64,000 nt of DNA from JAIYDJ01 sp031400505 (GTDB lineage: Bacteria > Pseudomonadota > Alphaproteobacteria > Rhodobacterales > Rhodobacteraceae), in contig JANNPZ010000026.1 of assembly GCA_031400505.1 (NCBI GenBank), forward strand, positions 9,739 to 73,738, given 5' to 3'. Positions 37,123-46,155 of the stretch are shown here, one piece after another (position 1 is the first letter of the stretch; every line of letters starts with the position of its first letter). The notes beneath the pieces are model-generated. The model worked only from the letters and a program-made list of their open reading frames with translations, ran no database searches and was not told where the DNA came from. Position numbers and translations under genes: made by a program.

Positions 37123-38062
37123 ACAGGCAGATCAACTCATAGGCCACATGCGCGCCTGCGATGGCCGTGGCCCCTGTGGTGTCATAGGGGGGGGATACCT
37201 CGACGACGTCGCCGCCAACCATGCGGATGCCCGCCAGATCGCGCAAAACAGCGGCTGCCTGCCAGGAATGCAGCCCGCCCCAAACCGGAGTACCAGTTCC
37301 CGGGGCTGCGGCGGGATCAAGGCAATCGATGTCGAACGTGATATAAGCGTTTGATTGACCGACGATCTCCTTGATTTTTGCCACGGTCGCCGAGCAACCT
37401 TTTTCATGAACCGCGCGCGCTTCGATGACATGAAAGCCGAGATAGTCTTCAGTTGTCGTCCGAATGCCGATCTGCACCGAGCGCGCGGGATCCACCAGCC
37501 CGGTTTTCACCGCCTTGTACATCATGGTTCCGTGGTCGATCCGGGTCAGGTCGTCATCCGGCCAAAGGTCGGAATGCGCGTCGAAATGGATCACCGACAG
37601 CGGGCCGTATTTTGCCGCATAGGCGCGCAGGATCGGAAAGGTGATGTAGTGATCGCCGCCAAGGGTTATGGTCCCGGCTCCTGCGTCAAGGATCTGCGTG
37701 ATGTGCCGGGTCAGGGTCTGCGGGAAATCGGCTGTCTTCGCATAGTCGAATGCGCAGTCCCCGTAGTCGATGATGTTCATGTCTTCCAACGGGTTGGAAG
37801 GCCAACCGTAGGGCGGATCGAAGGGCAGCAAGGTGCTTGCCTCGCGGATCGCCCGGGGACCAAAGCGGGTGCCGGGACGGTGGGTGACCGCCTGATCAAA
37901 GGGCACGCCGGTGATGGCGAGGTCAACACCGGTCAGGTCTTTGGTATAGGTGCGGCGCAGGAACGAGGTCGCGCCACCAAAGGCGTTCTCAAAGGAATAG
38001 CCGCGGTGATCAGGGCGGGTGAAGGCGGTGTCCATTTGTGATTTTGCGTCTTCTAGGGCCAT
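37097..38062 (-). CDS. speB: Agmatinase/ureohydrolase
   Basis: A 321-residue enzyme of the arginase/agmatinase family with a binuclear manganese site. Metal ligands are in LGGDHYITFP, HFDAHSDLWPD (DAHxD) and TFDIDCLDPAAAPGTGTPVWGG cut here to its core DIDCLDP (DxDxxDP). Agmatinase makes putrescine and urea from agmatine; related enzymes use guanidinobutyrate or guanidinopropionate, so the substrate is inferred from overall resemblance. The ATG at 38062 follows GCAGGAG. Length is typical. Confidence 0.88.
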   Translation of the reverse strand: MALEDAKSQMDTAFTRPDHRGYSFENAFGGATSFLRRTYTKDLTGVDLAITGVPFDQAVTHRPGTRFGPRAIREASTLLPFDPPYGWPSNPLEDMNIIDYGDCAFDYAKTADFPQTLTRHITQILDAGAGTITLGGDHYITFPILRAYAAKYGPLSVIHFDAHSDLWPDDDLTRIDHGTMMYKAVKTGLVDPARSVQIGIRTTTEDYLGFHVIEARAVHEKGCSATVAKIKEIVGQSNAYITFDIDCLDPAAAPGTGTPVWGGLHSWQAAAVLRDLAGIRMVGGDVVEVSPPYDTTGATAIAGAHVAYELICLYDWARKHR

Positions 38063-38289
38063 GCACAACTCCTGCTTGCGCATCCTTCGGGCCGGAGACC
38101 GCGCTGATCCGGGTGTGTCATAGGCCGATACGGGCTGGGTGAAGTCAAGATGGGCGTGCCATGGAAAATCCCATTTCCGGCCTGTCGCGTCGGCAGTCCC
38201 GGTACACCCTTAGTACCGCCCCCCTGCCTACGACGGGCGCATCCCGCATGCGATGGGCTGGGCGGTCCATCCGAATCGCGCGGATCGGT

Positions 38290-38694
38290 TCAGTAAAGCC
38301 GTTGCTGTGTGCGCGACAATGTAAAGCCATGCCCGGCGGGGTTGGTGCAGGTCATCCCGGACTTTTCCGAACTGCAATCGAAACCACCGAGGGAAATCGT
38401 CCTGCCATAGTCCAGAACAACCGAGTCGCGCTGGATGGCCGTGTCGCCGACACAGGCCAGTTGACCCTTGCGAGACGACAGCCCGACGGTGAAATAGGCA
38501 CCCCAGTCGTACTCGCAGCCTGGCGGGGCTTGGCGGTAGGTCGGCACAAGTTCGATCATGTCACAACGTGCTTCGGCGTCGTCGCCTGTCGCGATGTAGC
38601 AGTGGATATTGCCGGATGGCGACTGGAACGGGAGGACGTGATCGGCAACGGCTGGCGACGCGATGACGGCGAAAACGGCGGCAAGGTGTTTCAT
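38290..38694 (-). CDS. Small secreted Cys-rich protein (DUF6636-like)
   Basis: A protein of about 134 residues with a signal peptide ending at AVA-DH. The mature part begins PFQSPSGNIHCYIATGDD and ends NPAGHGFTLSRTQQRLY, with six or so cysteines spaced as for disulfides. The SPSGNI-C and GHGFxLSR blocks resemble the DUF6636 family of secreted proteins of unknown function. Start could be ATG 38694 or the in-frame ATG 38706; neither has a clear ribosome binding site. The 227-bp gap to speB shows no other gene. Confidence 0.65.
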   Translation of the reverse strand: MKHLAAVFAVIASPAVADHVLPFQSPSGNIHCYIATGDDAEARCDMIELVPTYRQAPPGCEYDWGAYFTVGLSSRKGQLACVGDTAIQRDSVVLDYGRTISLGGFDCSSEKSGMTCTNPAGHGFTLSRTQQRLY

Positions 38695-38773
38695 CGAAAG
38701 GCCCATGAATTGACTGAAATACCCGCAGCACGCTAGCGATTCGGTTTGGCGAAATCCAGCGTTTCAGGAAGGC

Positions 38774-39163
38774 ATGATCATGCTGCAGCGGGCAACGGCA
38801 GTCTATTTCGGGATCGTGTTTGTGGTGGCCTTTGGTTTGGGCGTGCTGCGGGTTCTGGTGTTCGCGCCGGCCCTGGGACAACTTTCGGCGGTGGGGATCG
38901 AAATACTTGTGCTGCTGGTGCTGTTTTGGGGCGTGGCGGGATGGGCGTTGCGGCGCCGGCCGTTGCCGTTTCGCGGGCGCCTGGCAATGGGAGGAATGGC
39001 TTTTGCCCTGTTGATGGCAGCCGAAGCAGGCCTTGCGATGCTGTTCGGGCAGACGTTTGCCATGTTCTTGACGGCAATGACCACGCCCGCAGGTCTGCTG
39101 GGTTTGTCCGGCCAGATCGGTTTTGCGATCATCCCGGCGCTGCGTGGTCAGCTGACGGGTTGA
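38774..39163 (+). CDS. Hypothetical four-helix membrane protein
   Basis: A 129-residue protein, mostly hydrophobic, with four predicted membrane helices (about residues 8-30, 40-60, 70-95 and 100-125) and an Arg-rich loop between helices two and three (LRRRPLPFRGRL), which would face the cytoplasm. I do not recognise a family. An alternative start is the ATG at 38780. The last 16 bases overlap the end of the convergent M20 amidohydrolase gene. Confidence 0.6.
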   Translation: MIMLQRATAVYFGIVFVVAFGLGVLRVLVFAPALGQLSAVGIEILVLLVLFWGVAGWALRRRPLPFRGRLAMGGMAFALLMAAEAGLAMLFGQTFAMFLTAMTTPAGLLGLSGQIGFAIIPALRGQLTG

Positions 39164-40311
39164 GCGGTTTCCACCAGACGCGCAAAGAAGCTGGCCCCGA
39201 TCGGGGCTGCCTCGTCGTTGAAGTCATAAGCCGCATGGTGCAGCCCTGCTCCCGGACCGATGCCCATGAAGAGATAGGCCCCCGGTCGGGCCTGCAACAT
39301 GTAGCTGAAATCCTCTGACAAATTTCGGCGGGCGGCGCGGCTGTTGACCGCCTCGTTGCCGGATATCGCGCGGGCGACTTCGGCTGCGAAATCGGATTGT
39401 TCAGCGTCGTTGACCGTGGCCGGATATCCCCAATCGTAATGGACCTGCGCCGTTACACCATAGGCAGCCGCATGGCCTTCGACCAATTCGGTGAAACGAC
39501 GGTTCAGCAGACTGCGAACTTCGGGTTTGAAGCTGCGGATCGTGGCGCAGAACGTAGCTTCTTCGGGGATGATGTTGCTGGCGCTGCCGGCATGTACCTG
39601 GGTGACCGAGATCACCGCCTCGTCAAGGGCATAGACATTGCGTGACAGGATGGTCTGAATAGCGCCGACCATGCCGACCAACGCCACCACCGGGTCCACG
39701 CAGTCGTGCGGCATCGCCCCGTGACCGCCTTTTCCGGTGATCAGGACCGTTGCAGTGTCCGCTGACGCCATCAGCGGGCCGGGGGTGGTCAGGAAATGGC
39801 CAAGCGGCACGTTCGGGTCATTGTGGATGGCGAAAACCCGCTGGATTGCAAACCGGTCCATGATGCCTTCCTTGACCATGATCTCGCCGCCGCCGCCATC
39901 TTCTTCGGCGGGTTGGAAAATCAGGGCAACGCGGCCGGCAAAACGACGGGTTTCAGCCAGATATTTCGCGGCCCCCAGCAGCATCGTCACATGTCCGTCA
40001 TGACCGCAGGCATGCATGCGTCCCGGAATGGTCGAGGCGTGGTCGACGCCGGAAATTTCGTCAATCGGCAGGGCATCCATATCGGCGCGCAGTCCGATGG
40101 TCGGGCCTGCGCCTGTCCCGTTGATGATCGCGACAAGGCCGGTTTGTGCGATGCCTTCGTAAATTTCGTCCACCCCAAAGCTGCGCAACCGTGCGACGAT
40201 GAAGGCCGCCGTTTGCGGACAATCGAACTGCAGTTCCGGATGGGCATGCAGGTGGCGTCGCCAACCCTTCATTTCCTCGGCATAAGATGCGATACGATTG
40301 AGAATTGGCAC
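39148..40311 (-). CDS. M20 family amidohydrolase (hippurate hydrolase-like)
   Basis: A 387-residue zinc-dependent amidohydrolase. RRHLHAHPELQFDCPQTA, LRADMDALPIDE and the metal-binding MHACGHDGHVTMLLG are hallmarks of the M20D branch (hippurate hydrolase, N-acyl-amino-acid hydrolase, IAA-amide hydrolase). EEDGGGGEIM contains the catalytic Glu. The start is GTG at 40311, preceded by CGGAG; a 40-residue upstream extension is rejected. Substrate is not predictable. It diverges from mazG across a 55-bp gap. Confidence 0.88.
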   Translation of the reverse strand: MPILNRIASYAEEMKGWRRHLHAHPELQFDCPQTAAFIVARLRSFGVDEIYEGIAQTGLVAIINGTGAGPTIGLRADMDALPIDEISGVDHASTIPGRMHACGHDGHVTMLLGAAKYLAETRRFAGRVALIFQPAEEDGGGGEIMVKEGIMDRFAIQRVFAIHNDPNVPLGHFLTTPGPLMASADTATVLITGKGGHGAMPHDCVDPVVALVGMVGAIQTILSRNVYALDEAVISVTQVHAGSASNIIPEEATFCATIRSFKPEVRSLLNRRFTELVEGHAAAYGVTAQVHYDWGYPATVNDAEQSDFAAEVARAISGNEAVNSRAARRNLSEDFSYMLQARPGAYLFMGIGPGAGLHHAAYDFNDEAAPIGASFFARLVETAQPVS

Positions 40312-40333
40312 GCGCGGGCTCCGTTGTAGTGGA

Positions 40334-40345
40334 CTTTGATCAAAG
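40334..40345. promoter_or_regulatory. 12-bp palindrome between M20 gene and mazG
   Basis: CTTTGATCAAAG is a perfect 12-bp palindrome in the 55-bp gap between two divergent starts, where both promoters must lie. It could be an operator. It lacks the four-base spacer of FNR-type sites. Confidence 0.3.
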
Positions 40346-40366
40346 CGCAGAATGCAGGGGGCTGCA

Positions 40367-41173
40367 ATGACCGTTGGTGACGAGCTGATCCGCGATCCGG
40401 ATGGGGGCATGCCCCGGCTTTTGCAGATCATGCGCCAGTTACGCGACCCGGTTTCAGGTTGCCCGTGGGATCTGGCGCAGGATTTCGCGACGATCGCACC
40501 CTACACGATCGAAGAGGCGCATGAGGTTGAAGACGCAATCACACGCGGTGCCTGGGACGAATTGCCGGGAGAGTTGGGCGATCTGCTGTTTCAGGCGGTG
40601 TTTCAGGCACAGATCGCGCAGGACAAGGGACTGTTCAGCTTTGACGACGTGGTGCGGGCAATCGCCGACAAGATGGTGGCGCGGCATCCGCACATCTTCG
40701 GGTCCGAAAGCCGGGAAAAGACGGCGGCGCAGCAGACTGTTGACTGGGAACGCCTGAAATCGGCAGAGCGTGGAGACGCACGGGTGTTGGACGGGGTGGC
40801 ATTGGGGCTTCCCGCACTGACGCGAGCGGTGAAGCTGCAAAAGAGAGCAGCGCAGGTGGGGTTTGACTGGCCTACGACCGACAAGGTGCTGGCCAAGCTG
40901 GTCGAGGAGGCCGCCGAGTTGGTCGAGGCCCGCGAGGCGCTGACGCCAGAGGCGGTGGCCGACGAGTTTGGCGATCTGTTGTTCGTGATGGCCAATCTGG
41001 CGCGCCATCTGGGCGTGGACCCAGAGGCGGCCTTGCGCGGAACCAACGCAAAGTTCACCCGCCGGTTCCGGCGCATCGAAGACTGGCTTGCCCAAGACGG
41101 GCGGTCCCCGTCGCAGTCCGATCTGGCCGAAATGGATGCGCTGTGGGACCGTGCAAAGGCGGAGGAGCGCTGA
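40367..41173 (+). CDS. mazG: Nucleoside triphosphate pyrophosphohydrolase MazG
   Basis: A 268-residue enzyme that hydrolyses NTPs to NMP and pyrophosphate, thought to clear aberrant nucleotides. It has two MazG domains: CPWDLAQDFATIAPYTIEEAHEV with ELPGELGDLLFQAVFQA in the first half, and LVEEAAELVEARE with DEFGDLLFVMANLARHL in the second; the acidic ExxE..D residues binding Mg are present. ATG at 40367 follows AGGGGGC and is better than an ATG five codons upstream. Confidence 0.95.
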   Translation: MTVGDELIRDPDGGMPRLLQIMRQLRDPVSGCPWDLAQDFATIAPYTIEEAHEVEDAITRGAWDELPGELGDLLFQAVFQAQIAQDKGLFSFDDVVRAIADKMVARHPHIFGSESREKTAAQQTVDWERLKSAERGDARVLDGVALGLPALTRAVKLQKRAAQVGFDWPTTDKVLAKLVEEAAELVEAREALTPEAVADEFGDLLFVMANLARHLGVDPEAALRGTNAKFTRRFRRIEDWLAQDGRSPSQSDLAEMDALWDRAKAEER

Positions 41174-41201
41174 AAAAGTTACTGAGTGTTTCTGTCGGAT
41201 A

Positions 41202-41230
41202 TTGACCAAAGTAAAATAGTAAGATTTATG
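41202..41230 (+). promoter_or_regulatory. Candidate promoter of the ferric-iron binding protein gene
   Basis: TTGACC (41202-41207) and TTTATG (41225-41230) are separated by 17 AT-rich bases, in a short AT-rich patch unlike its surroundings. Transcription would start about 25 bases before the ATG at 41263. No canonical Fur, Irr or RirA box was recognised. Confidence 0.4.
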
Positions 41231-41262
41231 ATGCCGCATGATCCCTGCCAATAGGAGCCACC

Positions 41263-42264
41263 ATGTTGCGCAATTTCCTGACCCTTGCACTGTGTTCCAC
41301 CGCCTTGCCAGCCCTGGCCGAAGAGGTGAACATCTACTCGCACCGCCAGCCCGAACTGATCCAGCCGCTTCTGGATGCGTTCACCCAAGAAACCGGCATC
41401 ACGACCAACGTGGCTTTCGTCGACAAGGGCATGGTCGAGCGGCTGACCGCAGAGGGCGACCGCAGCCCGGCCGATCTGGTGCTGACAGTCGACATCGCGC
41501 GCCTGATGCAGGTGGTTGCCGCAGATGTGACGCAACCGGTGCAATCAGCGGTGCTGCAGGCGAACATCCCGTCAGAGTTTCGCGACCCGCAGAATCAGTG
41601 GTTCGGACTGACCTCTCGCGCCCGGATCGTCTATGCCAGCAAAGAACGTGTCGCACCGGGCGAGGTTACGACCTATGAAGACCTGGCAGACCCGAAATGG
41701 CTGGGCCGTATCTGTACACGGTCCGGCACGCATGACTATAACGTAGCCCTGCTGGCGGCTGTAATCGCACGCAATGGCGCTGATGCGGCCCGGGTCTGGG
41801 CCGAGGGGCTCAAGGCGAACCTCGCCCGCAAACCTGATGGTGGCGACCGCGATCAAGCCAAGGCAATCTGGGCGGGCGAGTGTGACATCGCGTTGGGCAA
41901 TACGTATTACATGGGGCAAATGCTGGCCGATCCTGAACAGTCGGCATGGGCGGGGGCGGTGAATGTGGTGTTCCCGACCTTTGCGGCAGGCGGCACCCAC
42001 ATGAACATTTCCGGTGTGGCGATGACCAAGGCCGCTCCGAACAAGGACGCCGCCCTGAAATTGATGGAATGGCTGTCGTCGGATGCGGCCCAGGCGATTT
42101 ATGCCGAGACGAACTACGAGTTCCCGGTGAAGCCCGGCGTCGCGCGGTCGGCCCTGGTCGAAAGCTGGGGCACGTTCACGCCCGATGCCCTGCCGCTGAG
42201 TGATGTGGCAGCGCAACGCGCGGCGGCTTTGAAGTTGATGGAAGAGATCAACTTCGACGGCTAA
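41263..42264 (+). CDS. fbpA: Fe(3+) ABC transporter substrate-binding protein
   Basis: A 333-residue periplasmic binding protein of the FbpA/FutA type. A signal peptide ends at ALA-EE (about residue 19). The mature protein begins VNIYSHRQPELIQPLLDAF, typical of this family, and ALGNTYYMGQM holds the paired tyrosines that coordinate ferric iron. ATG at 41263 follows AGGAGCC. No permease gene follows; a related ATPase is encoded at 49997-51133. Expression is presumably iron-controlled, but no operator was identified. Confidence 0.9.
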   Translation: MLRNFLTLALCSTALPALAEEVNIYSHRQPELIQPLLDAFTQETGITTNVAFVDKGMVERLTAEGDRSPADLVLTVDIARLMQVVAADVTQPVQSAVLQANIPSEFRDPQNQWFGLTSRARIVYASKERVAPGEVTTYEDLADPKWLGRICTRSGTHDYNVALLAAVIARNGADAARVWAEGLKANLARKPDGGDRDQAKAIWAGECDIALGNTYYMGQMLADPEQSAWAGAVNVVFPTFAAGGTHMNISGVAMTKAAPNKDAALKLMEWLSSDAAQAIYAETNYEFPVKPGVARSALVESWGTFTPDALPLSDVAAQRAAALKLMEEINFDG

Positions 42265-42324
42265 GCCGTTGCAGACTGGACAAATCACTGGTCATGGCGT
42301 CTTCTTCGAAAAACGGAGGATGCC

Positions 42325-43263
42325 ATGGCCCATCGCAGCATAATCATCGACACAGACCCCGGGCAGGATGACGCCGTGGCGATCCTGCTGGCCTTGGCCT
42401 CGCCCGAGTTGAACGTTCTCGGGATTACCGCTGTGGCGGGCAACGTGCCGCTGGAATTGACGCAGCGCAATGCCCGCATCGTCTGCGAACTGGCGGGGCG
42501 GCCTGACATCCGGGTTTATGCGGGCTGCGATTCACCCTTGGGCCGCAAACTGGTGACGGCGGAACATGTCCATGGCAAGACCGGCCTCGATGGCCCGCAA
42601 CTCGTCGATCCGGTGATGCCGCTTGAGACGCAGCATGGCGTGGATTTCATTATCGAAACCCTGCGGCGCGAACCTTCGCATTCGGTGACGTTGTGCCCGC
42701 TTGGCCCGCTGACCAACATTGCGACGGCGTTCATCAAGGCGCCGGACGTGGTCGAACGGGTCCAGCAGATCGTGCTGATGGGAGGGGCCTATTTCGAGGT
42801 CGGCAACATCACCCCGGCCGCCGAATTCAACATCTATGTCGATCCCACGGCCGCGCAGCAGGTGTTCCGGTCAGGGGTGCCATTGGTTGTCATGCCGCTG
42901 GATGTGACCCACAAGGCGCTGACCAACCGCGCGCGGATCGAGGCGTTTCGCGCCTTGGGCACCGAGCCGGGGCGGATGGTGGCGGAATGGACCGATTTCT
43001 TTGAACGTTTTGACATGCAGAAATATGGGGCCGAAGGCGCGCCGCTGCATGACCCTTGCGTGATCGCCTATCTGATCGACCCGTCGTTGTTTGCCGGGCG
43101 TCATATCAATGTGGAAATCGAAACGCAGTCTGAACTGACACTGGGGATGACGGTTGCCGACTGGTGGGGGATAAGCGGGCGGGCGGCCAATGCGCTGTTT
43201 ATAGGGTCAATCGACACCGATCGGTTTTTTGCGCTGTTGATCGACAGGATCGGACGCCTCTGA
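42325..43263 (+). CDS. Nucleoside hydrolase (IunH family)
   Basis: A 312-residue enzyme that cleaves the N-glycosidic bond of nucleosides. IIDTDPGQDDAVAILLA at the N-terminus binds calcium, VTLCPLGPLTNIATA is the second conserved block, and MGGAYFEVGNITPAAEFNIY contains the substrate-binding Glu/Asn. The ATG at 42325 follows GGAGG. Whether purine or pyrimidine nucleosides are preferred cannot be read from the sequence. It starts 60 bp after fbpA and may share its transcript. Confidence 0.92.
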   Translation: MAHRSIIIDTDPGQDDAVAILLALASPELNVLGITAVAGNVPLELTQRNARIVCELAGRPDIRVYAGCDSPLGRKLVTAEHVHGKTGLDGPQLVDPVMPLETQHGVDFIIETLRREPSHSVTLCPLGPLTNIATAFIKAPDVVERVQQIVLMGGAYFEVGNITPAAEFNIYVDPTAAQQVFRSGVPLVVMPLDVTHKALTNRARIEAFRALGTEPGRMVAEWTDFFERFDMQKYGAEGAPLHDPCVIAYLIDPSLFAGRHINVEIETQSELTLGMTVADWWGISGRAANALFIGSIDTDRFFALLIDRIGRL

Positions 43264-43430
43264 CAATCCCAAACCAGGCCATAGGCCGACAGCGCCGCCA
43301 TATGCTGCGCCGTGTTTTTTGCCCGGAACCGGTGCAACGATTTTTGCGGGCGCAGGTTCGGCAGGCGCAGGGCCACGCTTGCCGCGCCATCCGGGCTGGT
43401 CTAATCAGGAAACAATATGAAAGGCCCGCC

Positions 43431-44216
43431 ATGCGCATTCTGATCACCAATGACGACGGCATAAACGCTCCGGGCCTTCAGGTGCTGGCCGAGATTGCCG
43501 CAGCCATCGCGGGACCGCAGGCAGAGGTGTGGACAGTTGCGCCTGCTTTCGAGCAGTCCGGCGTCGGGCATTGCATCAGCTACACACGTCCGATGATGAT
43601 CGATGAACTTGGGACCCGCAGATATGCCGTGGAAGGCAGCCCGGCAGATTGCGTGTTGGCCGGGATTTACGATGTGTTGAACGGCGCCAAACCGGATCTG
43701 GTTCTGTCGGGCGTCAACCGGGGCAACAACGCGGCCGAAAACGTGCTTTATTCCGGGACGATCGGCGGGGCGTTGGAGGCCGCGCTGCAAGGCGTGCCAG
43801 CCATTGCGCTGTCGCAATACATGGGGCCGCAAACGAGCGTGCTGGCTGACCCTTTCGAGGCCAGCCGAGCATATGGCGTCGCGGTGGTGCGGTCGCTGCT
43901 GGATCGCGGGCGCTGGGATGCAATCGATTACCGGTTGTTTTACAACGTGAACTTCCCGCCGTGTTCAGCAGCGGGCGTGCAAGGGGTAAAGGTGGCGGCG
44001 CAAGGCTTTCGCAGGGACACAGCGCACAGCATGGAGCCGCAGATATCCCCGTCGGGGCGCAAGTTTCTTTGGGTCAAAGGCGGACCGCAGCAGTCCCCGA
44101 CGTTGCCCGGCACGGATGTTGCAGCAAACCTTGGCGGCTATATCAGCGTGACGCCGATGCGGGCGGACCTGACGGCGCATGATGTGCTGGATGATCTTGC
44201 GGTGCGGCTGGGATGA
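43431..44216 (+). CDS. surE: 5'/3'-nucleotidase SurE
   Basis: A 261-residue metal-dependent phosphatase acting on nucleoside monophosphates, especially in stationary-phase survival. MRILITNDDGINAPGL carries the DD metal-binding pair; LVLSGVNRGNNAAENVLYSG is the second signature. ATG at 43431 is chosen because it begins this canonical N-terminus; an 89-codon upstream extension is rejected. The 167-bp gap before it holds no other gene that I can see. It overlaps pcm by four bases. Confidence 0.95.
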   Translation: MRILITNDDGINAPGLQVLAEIAAAIAGPQAEVWTVAPAFEQSGVGHCISYTRPMMIDELGTRRYAVEGSPADCVLAGIYDVLNGAKPDLVLSGVNRGNNAAENVLYSGTIGGALEAALQGVPAIALSQYMGPQTSVLADPFEASRAYGVAVVRSLLDRGRWDAIDYRLFYNVNFPPCSAAGVQGVKVAAQGFRRDTAHSMEPQISPSGRKFLWVKGGPQQSPTLPGTDVAANLGGYISVTPMRADLTAHDVLDDLAVRLG

Positions 44217-44893
44217 GCGATGCACCTGCGCCTGCGCCTGACGACGAGGCGGCGCAAGACCTTGCCGAGCGCAAGATGAGGTTTCTGTTTGCGCTGCGGT
44301 CGCGTGGGGTCACCGACGCCCGCGTCTTGACCGCGATGGAAGTCGTTGATCGCGGGTTGTTCGTGCGCGGGCTGTTTGCGATGCGCGCCTATGAAGACAT
44401 GCCGCTGCCGATTGCGTGCGGGCAGACCATCAGCCAACCGTCGATTGTCGGTTTGATGACGCAGGCGCTGTCGGTCGGGGTACGCGATACAGTGCTCGAG
44501 GTCGGCACCGGCTCTGGCTATCAGGCGGCGATACTGGCGCAGTTGGGCAGGCGGATCTATACGGTGGACCGCCACCGCCGCCTGGTGTCCGAGGCACGCG
44601 ATTTGTTCCGCAGGTTGGGCTTGGTCAACATCACGGCATTTGCCGCCGATGGCAGCCATGGTTTGCCTGATCAGGCCCCGTTTGATCGCATTCTCGTGAC
44701 CGCTGCCGCCGAGGACCCGCCGGGGCCCCTGTTGTCGCAACTGAAGATCGGCGGTATCATGGTGCTGCCGGTAGGGCAGTCGGACACGGTGCAAAGCCTG
44801 ATCAAGGTCACTCGCAGCGCTGCGGGCTATGATTACGAAGAGCTTCGCCCGGTGCGCTTTGTGCCACTGGTCGAAGGGATGAGCAGTGAATGA
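44213..44893 (+). CDS. pcm: Protein-L-isoaspartate O-methyltransferase
   Basis: A 226-residue SAM-dependent repair enzyme that methylates isoaspartyl residues in damaged proteins. GQTISQPSIVGLMTQAL and VLEVGTGSGYQAAILAQL (SAM motif I) are diagnostic. The start overlaps surE as ATGA. The order surE-pcm-nlpD matches the classical stress-survival cluster of proteobacteria; rpoS, which follows in gammaproteobacteria, is absent as expected here. Confidence 0.95.
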   Translation: MSDAPAPAPDDEAAQDLAERKMRFLFALRSRGVTDARVLTAMEVVDRGLFVRGLFAMRAYEDMPLPIACGQTISQPSIVGLMTQALSVGVRDTVLEVGTGSGYQAAILAQLGRRIYTVDRHRRLVSEARDLFRRLGLVNITAFAADGSHGLPDQAPFDRILVTAAAEDPPGPLLSQLKIGGIMVLPVGQSDTVQSLIKVTRSAAGYDYEELRPVRFVPLVEGMSSE

Positions 44894-44935
44894 CCGCGTC
44901 CCGGGATCAACCCGGGCAACAAAAAAGAGGCGCAG

Positions 44936-46081
44936 ATGATCCGTTCTATCCCTTCGATGTCGATGCTTGCGCTTTTGGCGGTGGCGGGCTGTTCCAGTAC
45001 GACCGCATTGGATTGGGACCTGCGGTCAGGGGCCGCGTTCGATACGTCGGAGGCAGCACAACGCGCCGTGGGCACGCCGCCAAAGCCGGATGCGCGCGGC
45101 GTGGTGTCTTACCCCGACTATCAGATTGCAGTGGCGCAGCGCGGCGATACGGTCGCCACCTTGGCCGCGCGGCTGGGGTTGGGGGCGGACGAGTTGGCAC
45201 GCTATAACGCCTTGCAGGCAAGTGATCCGCTGCGCCAGGGTGAAATACTGGCACTGCCGGGCCGGGTCGCCACGACCGGTGCCGCCGGTCCGGGAACCGG
45301 CGGGGTGATCGGCACGGGCGTTGATGTCGCGTCCATTGCCACCACTGCACTGGACAGGGTCGGCAGTGAACCTGCCGCAGCCGGCACAAAAGCCGGCGAG
45401 GCGACACCGTCACAGCATCGTGTGGTGCGCGGGGAAACCGCGTTTTCCATCGCGCGCACCTACGGTGTGTCGGCACGGTCACTGGCGGACTGGAACGGGC
45501 TTGGCACGGATCTTGCGGTGCGCGAAGGCCAGTATCTGATCATTCCGACGGTTCTTGGCGCAGCTCCGGCTGCGACTTCGCCCGATACGGTGCCCGGACA
45601 AGGCTCGCCCACCCCAGAGCCGCCTTCGGCCAAGCAGCCCCTGCCCGCCGAGACGCCGACCAGGACCAGCGAGCCGCCAAAGGAAACGCCGCCTTCGCCA
45701 GACCTAGGGCGCGAGACCACCGCCGCCTCTGCCACCCAGATGGCCATGCCGGTTAGTGGGTCGATCATTCGCGGCTATGTGAAAAAGCAGAACGATGGCA
45801 TCGACATCGCAGCACCTGCCGGCACGCCGGTGAAAGCTGCGGCGGACGGCACGGTTGCAGCCATCACCACCGACACGACGGGCACGCCGATCGTGGTGAT
45901 CCGCCACGATGACGGGTTGCTGACGGTCTATGCAGGCGTCGAGGGGGTGACACTGGCCAAGGGCGCGGCGGTCAAACGCGGGCAGGCCATTGCAAAGGTG
46001 CGCAGTGGCGATCCGGCATTTGTGCATTTCGAGGTCAGAAAGGGCGTAGAGTCAGTCGATCCGCTGCCGTATCTGCAATAA
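44936..46081 (+). CDS. nlpD: NlpD-like LysM/M23 lipoprotein
   Basis: A 381-residue lipoprotein with a lipobox AVAGC near residue 19. Two LysM peptidoglycan-binding modules lie at about residues 62-110 (GDTVATLAARLGLGADELARYN) cut to GDTVATLAARLG, and 160-205 (GETAFSIARTYGVSARSL). A Pro/Thr/Ser-rich linker leads to a LytM/M23 domain from about 270. That domain reads NDGIDIAAPAGTPVKAA, so the first zinc-ligand His is Asn, and the usual YAH is YAG; it is therefore probably inactive and works as an amidase activator, as in NlpD/EnvC. Confidence 0.9.
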   Translation: MIRSIPSMSMLALLAVAGCSSTTALDWDLRSGAAFDTSEAAQRAVGTPPKPDARGVVSYPDYQIAVAQRGDTVATLAARLGLGADELARYNALQASDPLRQGEILALPGRVATTGAAGPGTGGVIGTGVDVASIATTALDRVGSEPAAAGTKAGEATPSQHRVVRGETAFSIARTYGVSARSLADWNGLGTDLAVREGQYLIIPTVLGAAPAATSPDTVPGQGSPTPEPPSAKQPLPAETPTRTSEPPKETPPSPDLGRETTAASATQMAMPVSGSIIRGYVKKQNDGIDIAAPAGTPVKAAADGTVAAITTDTTGTPIVVIRHDDGLLTVYAGVEGVTLAKGAAVKRGQAIAKVRSGDPAFVHFEVRKGVESVDPLPYLQ

Positions 46082-46100
46082 CCGCCACGAGACTGAAACA

Positions 46101-46149
46101 GGCGGGGGGCCAGCCCCCCGCACCCCCCGGGATATTTGTGAACAGATGA
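46101..46149 (+). repeat. Dispersed C-rich palindromic repeat, copy 5
   Basis: GGGGGGCCAGCCCCCC forms the hairpin, followed by GCACCCCCC, GGGATATTT and a diverged tail GTGAACAGATGATGG. It fills the short gap between the convergent nlpD and DUF815 genes, where it could serve as a shared transcription end. Confidence 0.8.
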
Positions 46150-46155
46150 TGGAGA

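Noticed and set aside
40334..40345. FNR-type operator
   Set aside because: FNR sites have TTGAT and ATCAA separated by four bases; here the halves are fused with no spacer.
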